The notes under the pieces: generated by a model
What the model was told of the DNA's origin: nothing
The model's input: the letters and a program-made list of their open reading frames with translations, nothing else
The model's database searches: none
Shown here: positions 54,415 to 61,890 of the stretch, piece by piece
Numbering within the stretch: the first letter of the stretch is position 1
Layout of the letters: every line of letters starts with the position of its first letter
Translations under genes and position numbers: made by a program
DNA from: Muribaculaceae bacterium
Lineage (GTDB): Bacteria > Bacteroidota > Bacteroidia > Bacteroidales > Muribaculaceae
Direction: 5' to 3'
Length of the DNA stretch: 64,000 nt
Assembly (NCBI GenBank): GCA_014867205.1
Contig: WGUO01000011.1
Location: forward strand, 26,889 to 90,888

Positions 54415-54426
54415 ACACCCAATTTT
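54415..54426 (+). repeat. 12-bp direct repeat near right end
   Basis: ACACCCAATTTT, identical to 40128-40139; a related CACCCAAAA precedes it at 54404. A perfect CGATTGT / ACAATCG pair (54449-54455, 54469-54475) also lies between integrase and att. Confidence 0.5.
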
Positions 54427-54537
54427 GGTGACGTCAAAACAGCGTTAACGATTGTTTACATTTCACGCACAATCGCTAAAACGCACAATTACAAACACAT
54501 GAACCTTTATAATTGTTCACTTACCCGATAATTCCTT

Positions 54538-54552
54538 TCCCTCTCTCTCCGC
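54538..54552 (+). other. attR core
   Basis: TCCCTCTCTCTCCGC, second copy of the 15-bp core. The sequence directly after it is the native downstream flank of the tRNA. Confidence 0.85.
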
Positions 54553-54553
54553 C

Positions 54554-54589
54554 AATAGAGTGTATCAATTTATGATGCACTCTATTTTT
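54554..54589 (+). terminator. Native tRNA-Ser terminator, displaced by the element
   Basis: AATAGAGTG (54554-54562) and CACTCTATT (54578-54586) form a stem extended by TATCA/TGATG, followed by TTTTT. It begins 2 nt after the att core, where a tRNA terminator belongs. Confidence 0.75.
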
Positions 54590-54590
54590 G

Positions 54591-54652
54591 TTTTGAAAAC
54601 CGTTGAGGGTCACTCATAATCCTTTCGGCGCGGGCTCGAATCCATCTCCGCT
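54591..54652 (+). pseudogene. Degenerate tRNA-Ser 3' half
   Basis: TTTTGAAAACCGTTGAGGGT matches the anticodon arm and variable arm of tRNA-Ser(UGA), then GGGCTCGAATCCATCTCCG resembles its T-arm and acceptor. There is no 5' half. Probably left by an earlier insertion at the same tRNA. Confidence 0.7.
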
Positions 54653-54657
54653 CTATT

Positions 54658-54708
54658 ACGTCACGTTTCCAAATGTGCCATAAAAACTTAGATTTGGTAA
54701 CGTGACGC
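54658..54708. repeat. Palindrome CGTCACGTT...CCAAAT, copy 1
   Basis: ACGTCACGTTTCCAAAT and ATTTGGTAACGTGACGC match with two mismatches. Related copies are at 57507-57545 (right half) and 58485-58533. Confidence 0.6.
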
Positions 54709-54910
54709 AGATTATGATACGCGATAAGCAGACATGTCTCTTTCCCCCGGAGCCTATTTTCCTATCTGACAATACGCCATCGTCAAGATAGTTACCATTA
54801 TTACCTCCAGATACAAAGCGTCAAATAATCTCCATAGTATATATCAACCGGAGGCGGTTACAGTTACAACTGACCGCCTCCGACATCTTTAATAAAATAC
54901 TTTGTTGCAA

Positions 54911-56869
54911 TTAGTTTTTAATTTTCTTTTCACCATCGACTATATATATTCCAGGGGATAAGACATTCCAATCTTCTTTTGACGCATTAGACTTTATAAG
55001 CCTTCCGGTTACATCGTATATCCTATGATTTCTTCCAGCATCGATATCATCAGTAAGAACAAGACCAATTCCATTCGTTTCATCATCTGTGACATTTGTA
55101 AACTTGCCCCATACCTCGTGCTTCTTATATGTGGGGACACGTCCTTTCGGGACTATTAGTGTCGCATTATAATTTGAAAAAGAATTCATCTCTACAAATG
55201 GCGGCTTCAAAGCCAGTAGTTTTACTTTTCGCAAGGCATTGCACCCGCTGAAGGCGTTGTCTTCAATACCAAGAGTTGTACTCGGTAAAATAATTGATGA
55301 CAACTTATTACAATCTTGAAATGCATTTGCACCGATATTCTCAAGTTGTATCGGGAAGTCAATCTCTGTAATTAAAGAATTATTAACACAAGCAAAACTT
55401 CTTATTGTTCTCACATCACCAGACAGGACTATTTTCGATTTCTTCATTGGTATATAAAACAGGTTTGTCCTTCCCGAGGTATACAGACAATCGCTATACA
55501 TCTCGAAATGCTTGTTGTCATTATCTATATAGATGGCACTCAAAGATTCACAATTTCCAAATGCACCATTACCAATTGTAGTGACCGCCGGCCCAATGAT
55601 GATAGACTCTATACGACTTCCATAGAAAGCGAAGTTCCCAATTTCAGTCAGGGTTTCCGGTAATTCTATTTCATTTAGTTCCGTATTTGAGAAGGCAGAC
55701 TCTCCTATTTTTGTTACCGAGGCCGGAAGAATCACAGATGAAACGTTACAATTGAAAAAAGCCTGGTTTCCAATTTCAGTTACCGTATAATCATTGCCAT
55801 AGAAACCAATTGTTTCAGGAACTGTTATTTCTCCCCACACATATCCATTATTGTCATTTCCTGTTTCTTTCGGAACAACTGATGCAGTCTTTGTAAGACG
55901 ATTAATGTCAAAGTATAGATTATTAACCATAACCTGTTTATAATCCTCATCTCCCAAGACCGTTACATAACATTTTGCCGATAGGCCATTAGTTGTGCTA
56001 ACCTCTATTATCGTTTGCCCTCGTTGAAGCGCCTGTATAACTCCATTTGTGACGGATGCCACCATTGGATTTGAAGATTTCCATGTCAAGGTGGTTCTCG
56101 CATCCTCAGGAGTCAACATGGCAGCAAGTGCCTTCTCCTCTCCTTCATTCAATGTCAGTTCGTGTTGACTTAAGATAATATCCACAGGATCGAGATTATC
56201 AACCACCTCTATTTCCGCGGACGTGGAACCTATATAATAGCTACCATCATACTTGTGATTTCTTGCATACGCCTTTACGGTAACAGTTGCTTTCCCGACT
56301 TTATTCGCGGTCACCTTACCGTTGACTACAGATAGTATGTCTGTAGCCGACGACGAGTAGTCGTAATCGAAATACCCGTTTCCACTGAAACTCTCGTAAG
56401 AGCCTTCGAGTGACTTTTGTAGTGTTATCTCATCATTCACAAGCATTTTAGCAGGAACGTTGTACAACGCGACACCGGAAGGAGCGTTTACTTCGATGTA
56501 AAAATAAGTATATTGATCATAACCAACGCCATTAAATCCCTTGACCCATTTATGAACGATGCTGGCGTCATTGCCCGAGTATACCTGTGTCATAAGCGCA
56601 GGCACATAGGTGCTATAATTGGATTTTAAAAAATCCTCATGCGCTTTTAACTCTACCCCGTGATATCCCGACCATCTTGCGCTTGCAAATGACGGCAACT
56701 GGTCGGAATTTTTCGCTGAAACAGCAGCATAATCAGTGATAGTCGCATCATCCATCACGCAGAAACGATAATGGGTATTGTCTATTTGCAATGCTCCCGA
56801 TGAAAATGGAATGACAAGCGCAAAGATAATAGACAAAACCCTAAACAGATTGTTTAAAGATTGTTTCAT
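54911..56869 (-). CDS. BspA-like leucine-rich-repeat surface protein
   Basis: A 652-residue protein with a signal peptide (LSIIFALVIPFSSGAL). It has a lectin-like or unknown N-domain, an Ig-like Big_2 domain (about 230-310: LTLNEGEEKALAAMLTPED, LTWKSSNPMVASV), five or more BspA-type LRR units (VTEIGNQAFFNCNVSSVILP, VTKIGESAFSNTEL, LTEIGNFAFYGSRI, VTTIGNGAFGNCESL, LENIGANAFQDCNKL, LGIEDNAFSGCNAL) and a type IX-like end (HRIYDVTGRLIKS, LSPGIYIVDGEKKIKN). BspA-type proteins act in adhesion to host or other bacteria. Confidence 0.87.
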   Translation of the reverse strand: MKQSLNNLFRVLSIIFALVIPFSSGALQIDNTHYRFCVMDDATITDYAAVSAKNSDQLPSFASARWSGYHGVELKAHEDFLKSNYSTYVPALMTQVYSGNDASIVHKWVKGFNGVGYDQYTYFYIEVNAPSGVALYNVPAKMLVNDEITLQKSLEGSYESFSGNGYFDYDYSSSATDILSVVNGKVTANKVGKATVTVKAYARNHKYDGSYYIGSTSAEIEVVDNLDPVDIILSQHELTLNEGEEKALAAMLTPEDARTTLTWKSSNPMVASVTNGVIQALQRGQTIIEVSTTNGLSAKCYVTVLGDEDYKQVMVNNLYFDINRLTKTASVVPKETGNDNNGYVWGEITVPETIGFYGNDYTVTEIGNQAFFNCNVSSVILPASVTKIGESAFSNTELNEIELPETLTEIGNFAFYGSRIESIIIGPAVTTIGNGAFGNCESLSAIYIDNDNKHFEMYSDCLYTSGRTNLFYIPMKKSKIVLSGDVRTIRSFACVNNSLITEIDFPIQLENIGANAFQDCNKLSSIILPSTTLGIEDNAFSGCNALRKVKLLALKPPFVEMNSFSNYNATLIVPKGRVPTYKKHEVWGKFTNVTDDETNGIGLVLTDDIDAGRNHRIYDVTGRLIKSNASKEDWNVLSPGIYIVDGEKKIKN

Positions 56870-56920
56870 GTCTGATAATATCTTCCCTAGCGCCCTCAGC
56901 CAAGGAATAACTCATTAAAC

Positions 56921-57018
56921 AAAAAAGCGTGAGAGCCATACTGTCGCCCATTCCACTCGTTGAGGCCCTGGAAAATGCCCGGTATAGTAGAACGAGCAAA
57001 CATGCAGAAGCCTCACGC
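56921..57018 (-). ncRNA. Candidate structured leader/terminator upstream of the BspA-like gene
   Basis: Minus-strand GCGTGAG (57018-57012) pairs with CTCACGC (56933-56927) and is followed by six T; inside, CTCGTT and AACGAG form a second stem. A 35-codon ORF (MFARSTIPG to NELFLG) also spans it. It may be a terminator with a long loop, a regulatory leader or a small RNA. Confidence 0.4.
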
Positions 57019-57033
57019 GGAATATGCGTAAAA

Positions 57034-57069
57034 CATCAATTGAATCCACTCACGTACATTCAATTGATG
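57034..57069. repeat. Perfect 12-bp inverted repeat with 12-nt spacer
   Basis: CATCAATTGAAT and ATTCAATTGATG. On the minus strand TTTT follows, so it may end the ORF6N fragment transcript. The remaining bases to 57174 show nothing recognisable. Confidence 0.55.
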
Positions 57070-57174
57070 AAATAAACATACCTATAAGGCATCTACCATT
57101 TGCTCCATTCCTGACTATACCTAAGAAATTTTCCAGATTTCAACGAGTCAGAAAGGTGCGTAGGTAAACGCTTC

Positions 57175-57465
57175 CTAAAAAGTATTCACACCCGCCCACT
57201 CAGCCCATATCGGGCCACTGCGAGCGATATGCACCGCAAATTTAACAATTAAATTCGACTGTGCAAATTTTATGTTAATAAAGTTCGGCGGTTCCCCTTT
57301 GTTAAGATTAAGTTGGAACATGAAATCTTCTGGGAATCTCTCAATATTACGTTTCACTGCCTGGTTGAGGACACGTGTTTCAACCCCATATAATCGAGTT
57401 AAATCACTGTCCGGCATCACCTGTTGGCCACGAATCACATGCATGAGACTTTCAATCGATAGCAA
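57175..57465 (-). pseudogene. ORF6N-domain protein fragment
   Basis: The 96-residue reading begins MLSIESLMHVIRGQQVMPD and has the ORF6N signature DLTRLYGVETRVLNQAVKRN and RFPEDFMFQLN. ORF6N proteins normally run to about 170-300 residues. After NLIVKFAVHI the sequence no longer fits, so the gene is truncated. ORF6N domains occur in phage antirepressors and mobile elements. Confidence 0.7.
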
Positions 57466-57507
57466 TGAAGAATTATAGCATCCATTGACTTACATCATGC
57501 AGACAAA

Positions 57508-57710
57508 TCTTATTAAAAAATATGCGATTTGGCTACGTGATGTAAGATTTTTGTTATCTTTCTATCTTTGACACTTTCGCGACTTTCTTGAGTAGCAGCA
57601 GTTTTTTGAGTGGTAAACGGGTGGTAGCTCACTACCACTCATAGACTATCATAGCCGATTAAGACGCATCATAACAGAAAAAGGCCTGTCGAAGCAGAGC
57701 CTAATAAGAT
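57508..57710. repeat. About 200-bp repeat, copy 1
   Basis: Runs from CAAATCTTATTAAAAAATAT through the GTGGTA repeats to the TTCG-loop hairpin; near-identical to 58497-58700. The first part has the CACGTT/CCAAAT palindrome right half. Confidence 0.7.
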
Positions 57711-57734
57711 GTCTTGAAATCACAAATTGTGACT

Positions 57735-58285
57735 TCAAATATTAGCGAGAATATAGTCCGGGGAAATTTCCAGTTTCGAGAATGCAAAAAGTTTCTTGCC
57801 AAGGTCTTTTATGGATGCCCCTATATGATAAAGAGTATCGTCTATGATCAGGAACCGATCATGTATTCTCTCTGCTGTCCTTACTTCTATGGGCGCGTAC
57901 TGTCGGTTATGCCTGTTGACGCTTTGACGGAATGTGCGGCTTATCTCTGCGGTATATATCAGGGCCGACACATCTGCATTACGATTATCAAGCTGCACTA
58001 ACACTGATTCATCAACATGTATCGTTTGCCGTCAGCGGCAGTTAGTAAGGATTCCTTACATACTGAAGATTCCTCTAATTCTCCTTCCTTGAATATATTG
58101 CGGATATGTAGAGTGATGTTGTTTCTTGTAGTTTGGAACAACTCCGTCATCTGCGCCTGTGTCAGCCATACAGTCTCATTCTCCACTCTGACATCCAATG
58201 ACAGAGTAGAATCAGGCTGATAAAGGATTATTTCATTCTCTTTATCAGACTGCAAGTTGCTATTGTTATTGTCTATTTCGTTCAT
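57735..58285 (-). pseudogene. RhuM-family gene with internal deletion
   Basis: The 5' part (ATG 58285) encodes MNEIDNNNSNLQSDKENE and an HTH unlike that of copy 1 (LTQAQMTELFQTTRNNIT, EGELEESSVCKESLL); it ends after DGKRY in the wrong frame. The 3' part, in another frame, continues HVDESVLVQLDNRNADV to HDRFLIIDDTLYHIGAS. The middle of the gene is missing at about 58013. Confidence 0.8.
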
Positions 58286-58394
58286 TGGTGTTTCAGTTTC
58301 AGATGCAAAGTTATCAAAAATATTCGATAAATCAACTGTTTACCGTCTTAATGAACAATTCGCCCGTTGACAACGTGCGAATTTAGCATCTGCA

Positions 58395-58471
58395 TCAGGA
58401 GGCTTTTGCAAGCTCATTGAGAGGAGAGTCGATGCTGTGGAACTGGTCACACACGAAGTTCTCATGAATAC
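58395..58471 (-). pseudogene. Fragment of the 376-residue integrase-linked gene
   Basis: Translates as IHENFVCDQFHSIDS joined to NELAKAS and a stop. The full protein has about 100 residues between these pieces, so this is an internal-deletion remnant. Confidence 0.75.
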
Positions 58472-58484
58472 AAACCAGAATAAT

Positions 58485-58533
58485 GCGTCACGTTTCCAAA
58501 TCTTATTAAAAAATATGCGATTTGGCTACGTGA
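58485..58533. repeat. Palindrome CGTCACGTT...CCAAAT, copy 3
   Basis: GCGTCACGTTTCCAAATC faces GATTTGGCTACGTGATGT around an AT-rich loop. Confidence 0.6.
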
Positions 58534-58700
58534 TGTAAGATTTTTGTTATCTTTCCATCTTTGACACTTTCGCGACCTTCTTGAGTGGCAGCAGTTTTTT
58601 GAGTGGTAAACGGGTGGTAGCTCACCACTACTCATAGACTATCACAATCGATCATAGAGCCTCATAAAAGAAAAAGCCCTGCCGAAGCAGAGCCCTTTAT
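58497..58700. repeat. About 200-bp repeat, copy 2
   Basis: Near-identical to 57508-57710 with scattered changes, including loss of the inverted TACCACTC. It precedes the second RhuM gene. Confidence 0.7.
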
Positions 58701-58707
58701 GATGTTT

Positions 58708-59506
58708 GAGGTGCAAATATTGCACCTCAAAGATTGTCGAGTATTACGGAAGGAGGGGTCTCCATTTGTGAGAATGCAAACAGTTTCTTGCCGAGGTCTT
58801 TTATCGAAGCGCCGATATGATAAAGCGTATTGTCGATTATCAGGAATCTATCATGGATATTAGGAGCTGTGCGTACATTTATAGGTGCGTATTGGTCGTT
58901 GTGTCGTTCTATATCCAGACGTAGGTTGTCATCAATTCTCTTAGTGTATATCGTAGCGAGTACATCTCTGTTGCGTTTATTCAGCAATGTCAGGACAGTC
59001 TCATCAATATAATTGTCAATAAGAATGATGCGTTTATTGGCACGTTTTATCAGGTCGCATACGAAAACGTATGCGTCGAATATCTGACCATCGAAAAGGA
59101 CACCCTCTCGTGGGGGCAATGATGTTTTAAGGAAAAAGTCAACCTTACCGGAAAGCTCTCTTATTTGTTGGTCATGTTCCGAAAGACGATGGTCAATACG
59201 GCTTTCCATATACAAAAGCCTCTGATTTACGCTGTAGCCTTTAAAAAGGTATTCTTTCAGAACCTTGTTGGCCCATTGTCTGAATTGAATGCCACGTTTG
59301 GATTTTACACGATATCCGACAGAAAGTATGACATCGAGGTTGTAATATTCTATGTTGCGAGTTACCCTGCGATTTCCCTCAATTTGAACTGTCGCAAAAT
59401 TTGCGATAGTTGAAAGGCCATCCAGTTCCTCTTTAAGTGCATTGTTGATATGCTTACCGATAGTTTTTACATCCCTATCAAACAATAATGCAATCTGGTT
59501 TCGATT
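58708..59506. repeat. 799-bp direct repeat, copy 2
   Basis: Identical by eye to 50911-51709 (offset 7797). Identity ends sharply near codon 40 of RhuM; the 5' end is instead like the 58285 pseudogene. Confidence 0.85.
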
Positions 59507-59629
59507 CAGCCAGACTGTATCATTCTCCACTCTGACATCCAATGACAGAATAGAATCAGGCTGATAAAGGATTATTTCATTCTCTTTATCAGACTGCAAG
59601 TTGCTATTGTTATTGTCTATTTCGTTCAT
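58727..59629 (-). CDS. RhuM-family protein, copy 2 (intact)
   Basis: Start ATG 59629 (MNEIDNNNSNLQSDK); a -7 box TAACTTTG lies at 59657-59650. From about residue 42 the protein is identical to copy 1; the first 40 residues match the deleted pseudogene instead. So the gene is a chimera, probably from recombination or gene conversion. Outside the intact element, so not part of the current unit. Confidence 0.83.
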   Translation of the reverse strand: MNEIDNNNSNLQSDKENEIILYQPDSILSLDVRVENDTVWLNRNQIALLFDRDVKTIGKHINNALKEELDGLSTIANFATVQIEGNRRVTRNIEYYNLDVILSVGYRVKSKRGIQFRQWANKVLKEYLFKGYSVNQRLLYMESRIDHRLSEHDQQIRELSGKVDFFLKTSLPPREGVLFDGQIFDAYVFVCDLIKRANKRIILIDNYIDETVLTLLNKRNRDVLATIYTKRIDDNLRLDIERHNDQYAPINVRTAPNIHDRFLIIDNTLYHIGASIKDLGKKLFAFSQMETPPSVILDNL

Positions 59630-59740
59630 TGGTGTCTCGATTTCAAATGCAAAGTTACGAAAAATAATCGGCAACTCAACTGGTTGCGGTGTAATTCGTT
59701 GACTTGCCGACTCCATTTTGCTTGCTGTCGCGCGAAGGCA

Positions 59741-59985
59741 GGTTAAACCAGGGTAACCAGAGTGTTAACAAGATAAACCAGAACCACTGATTTCGCACGC
59801 GGAGAAGCAGAGAAGCTGAGGGAAAGCAAGTATTAAGTCAGTGTAATAAGTTATGAAGTGGTAATTGTATTCGTCAGACAAAGTTTAAAAATCAGGAAAA
59901 ATGCAATTGAAAATAAATTTTTCACGGCTGGTTCAAATGCTGTTCTATATATGTTCATTAGTTTTTCGCAACTACTTAGAGATCT
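59741..59985. repeat. Composite repeat, copy B, with MITE-like end
   Basis: AAACCAGGGTAACC, then ACGCGGAGAAGCAGAGAAGC, then AGTATTAAGTCAG, and at 59945-59981 the MITE-like right end ATATGTTCATTAG and TTTTTCGCAACTACTTA. Same order of modules as in 7786-8252. Confidence 0.65.
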
Positions 59986-60002
59986 TTGCGAAGAAGGATG
60001 TA

Positions 60003-61283
60003 TTATATGGAGAGCTTCAAATTCGGCATAATGGCATCTATCATGGGTTTTGGAACTTCACATTCCCTTGCCAAGAAAGGCCAGCGTGAAGATACTTCGG
60101 CAATACGGTCGATTATTTCATTAGCTTCCTTTATATTGTTTCGTTTCGCAAATTCCAAAAGGTCTTGGCGGCCGATGTCGTCAAACTTTCCGTTTATTGA
60201 CATCTGGTGCTGTGCTGTCCACCCTCCCTTTGGATTATAGGCAAATCCCATGTCGTATGCCGGCGAAAGAGTCCATTTACCTTGTCTGTCCATAAGGAAG
60301 GATATGTTCTTGGTATGGTCATCCTGATTGCGGATTACCACATTGAATACCATCCGGCGAAACATTTCCTGCGCCTGTGAATATGGCAGCCGCAGTACCC
60401 TCATCACGTTGAACGCCTGCTCGTAAGAGTATGAACGGGGATTGCGATAATCATAATGCGCTATCCCGCAAAGCGTCTGCATGTGGATTTTTCCCCCGTC
60501 CTGACGGTCAAAACGCTTGGTTAGAAAATGGGCGCGTCCATTCTCTTCTATCAGACTGCAATCCGACATTTCTATGCCACATTCTTTTACAAGCCTATAG
60601 AAGGAGTATTCCAGACGACCGAAATTCTGTGTTTCCCTGAATCCGGCCTCAGCGGTAACTCCATCGAGTTTTATCAGGTAATAGTCAAAGCCTTCCGGGG
60701 CTTCAATCTGTCCTGAACGAACTTCCCCGGTCGATGGATTGTAGGCTATGATGGCTTTGGCCCTCTGTCCTCCTGCAGAGGTGCCAAGTCGCACTATTTC
60801 GGCTATCGCCGCTTTCTTGTCCTCTTCAAGATTAGCTCCGAACTCTTCCTTTTCCGACAGTGCCTCGCTTGCCACTTCAACAAGGGAATCAAGTTCTATT
60901 CTGACATCGGGACCATAGGGCGCATCCATGGCCGGTTCAAACTCCAACGCTCCCATACAGCGTTTTCCAAGAAAACATAGCGTCTCCACAGCGTTCCCGC
61001 TGCTACGACCGGTGAGCGCGAGCCAACGATCAAAGAGTGCCCGGCCATAGGTGTCGGGCAATGAATCGGCAAGCATACCGGGAAGTCCCTTGAACGTCTC
61101 ACGACCTATGTCAGAGAATGAGTATATCCTTCCCTGACGCACAGGCATCAGGATTGGCGAGGGTTCAAGACCTTTGCCTATGAAGCTTTCTGCATACTCG
61201 AAATGTGCCAACTGGCGATTGTTGTCCCATCGGAATGTCCCGACGGGTTGGCCATACAGGTTTACTCTTGCTATATCTACCAC
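60003..61283 (-). CDS. hipA: HipA-family toxin kinase
   Basis: A 426-residue protein of the HipA family. The N-terminal domain has GQPVGTFRWDNNRQLAHFEY. The kinase domain shows YLIKLDGV, HFLTKRFDR, RNQDDHTKNISFLM (catalytic Asp and Asn) and SPAYDMGF. HipA kinases phosphorylate aminoacyl-tRNA synthetases in known cases and cause growth arrest; the target here is unknown. The 7-bp overlap with hipB supports a toxin-antitoxin pair. Confidence 0.88.
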   Translation of the reverse strand: MVDIARVNLYGQPVGTFRWDNNRQLAHFEYAESFIGKGLEPSPILMPVRQGRIYSFSDIGRETFKGLPGMLADSLPDTYGRALFDRWLALTGRSSGNAVETLCFLGKRCMGALEFEPAMDAPYGPDVRIELDSLVEVASEALSEKEEFGANLEEDKKAAIAEIVRLGTSAGGQRAKAIIAYNPSTGEVRSGQIEAPEGFDYYLIKLDGVTAEAGFRETQNFGRLEYSFYRLVKECGIEMSDCSLIEENGRAHFLTKRFDRQDGGKIHMQTLCGIAHYDYRNPRSYSYEQAFNVMRVLRLPYSQAQEMFRRMVFNVVIRNQDDHTKNISFLMDRQGKWTLSPAYDMGFAYNPKGGWTAQHQMSINGKFDDIGRQDLLEFAKRNNIKEANEIIDRIAEVSSRWPFLARECEVPKPMIDAIMPNLKLSI

Positions 61284-61636
61284 TCTGATTCCTCGGTATT
61301 AGGTTGTGTGTTGGTCTTGTTATTACCACTTGCGCGTTTGCGCTGCTTCTTCTTGCTTGCTTCGACAAACTTGAAATATTCATTGGGACTCATCTCTTCT
61401 TCCTTAATGAGTGACGAGAACACATCCAGTTCGCCAAGTATGCGAAGCACGCGCATTAAGGAATCGAAATAGCTTATATCGCCTTTCTCGATTCTCTTTA
61501 ATGTCGTCAATGAGATTTGCGCCTGTTCCGCGAGCGACACCTGTGTGAAGTCCTGCCGGAGTCGCAGATGCCTTATTTTTTGTCCTAACCGACGGCGGAT
61601 TTCCCCGTCAGACAATATGTATATATTCTCTTCCAT
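61277..61636 (-). CDS. hipB: HipB-like HTH antitoxin
   Basis: Start ATG 61636 (MEENIYILSDGEIRRRLG); the longer reading from 61705 has no support, and a -7 box TATATTTG (61669-61662) lies 26 nt upstream. The 119-residue product has a Cro/CI-type HTH (LRQDFTQVSLAEQAQISLTT, LKRIEKGD) and a charged C-terminus. It should repress its operon and neutralise HipA. Confidence 0.85.
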   Translation of the reverse strand: MEENIYILSDGEIRRRLGQKIRHLRLRQDFTQVSLAEQAQISLTTLKRIEKGDISYFDSLMRVLRILGELDVFSSLIKEEEMSPNEYFKFVEASKKKQRKRASGNNKTNTQPNTEESEW

Positions 61637-61806
61637 AGTCGCACTTACGTCTATTATAATGCAAATATAACAATAATAGTTCAAACTACGCCTATTTTGC
61701 AACACATAATTTTCAACTTAACCAAAGTTTATTGTCAGATTCGCAGTCAATCTGACATCAGTGTGACTATTTCAGATGCAAGTTACGAAAAAACTGTTTA
61801 AAGAAC

Positions 61807-61833
61807 AATTCGCCCGCTGTCAACGGGCGAATT
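61807..61833. terminator. Perfect 10-bp hairpin
   Basis: AATTCGCCCG, CTGTCAA, CGGGCGAATT. A related but weaker hairpin is at 58355-58382. T-run is short, so function uncertain. Confidence 0.5.
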
Positions 61834-61844
61834 TAGTATCTCCT

Positions 61845-61890
61845 TCAGGAGGCTTTAGCAAGCTCGTCAAAACTCTTCTATCTTTTCCCG
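61845..61890 (-). pseudogene. Tail of the 376-residue gene at the island edge
   Basis: Encodes FDELAKAS and a stop, preceded by a stretch like the REKIEE region but interrupted by a stop. The upstream part merges with the end of the alpha/beta hydrolase gene, so this marks a junction. Confidence 0.65.

Larger units (their letters stand above)
40079..54552. mobile_element. NBU-like integrated mobilizable element, about 14.5 kb
   Basis: Bounded by the 15-bp att repeat; a tyrosine integrase (53077-54378) sits beside the right end reading inward. It contains mobilization genes and a candidate oriT, a primase/RepA-like pair, a RhuM gene and a cargo of regulator, membrane protein and barrel. It has no recognisable conjugation (Tra) genes, so it needs a helper. 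The Bacteroides element NBU2 is known to insert in tRNA-Ser 3' ends; this is the same strategy. The left cargo is visibly more AT-rich than the flanks. Confidence 0.88.

Noticed and set aside
54591..54652. Second functional tRNA-Ser
   Set aside because: Only the 3' half is there, the acceptor and T-arm have mismatches, and no 5' half precedes it.
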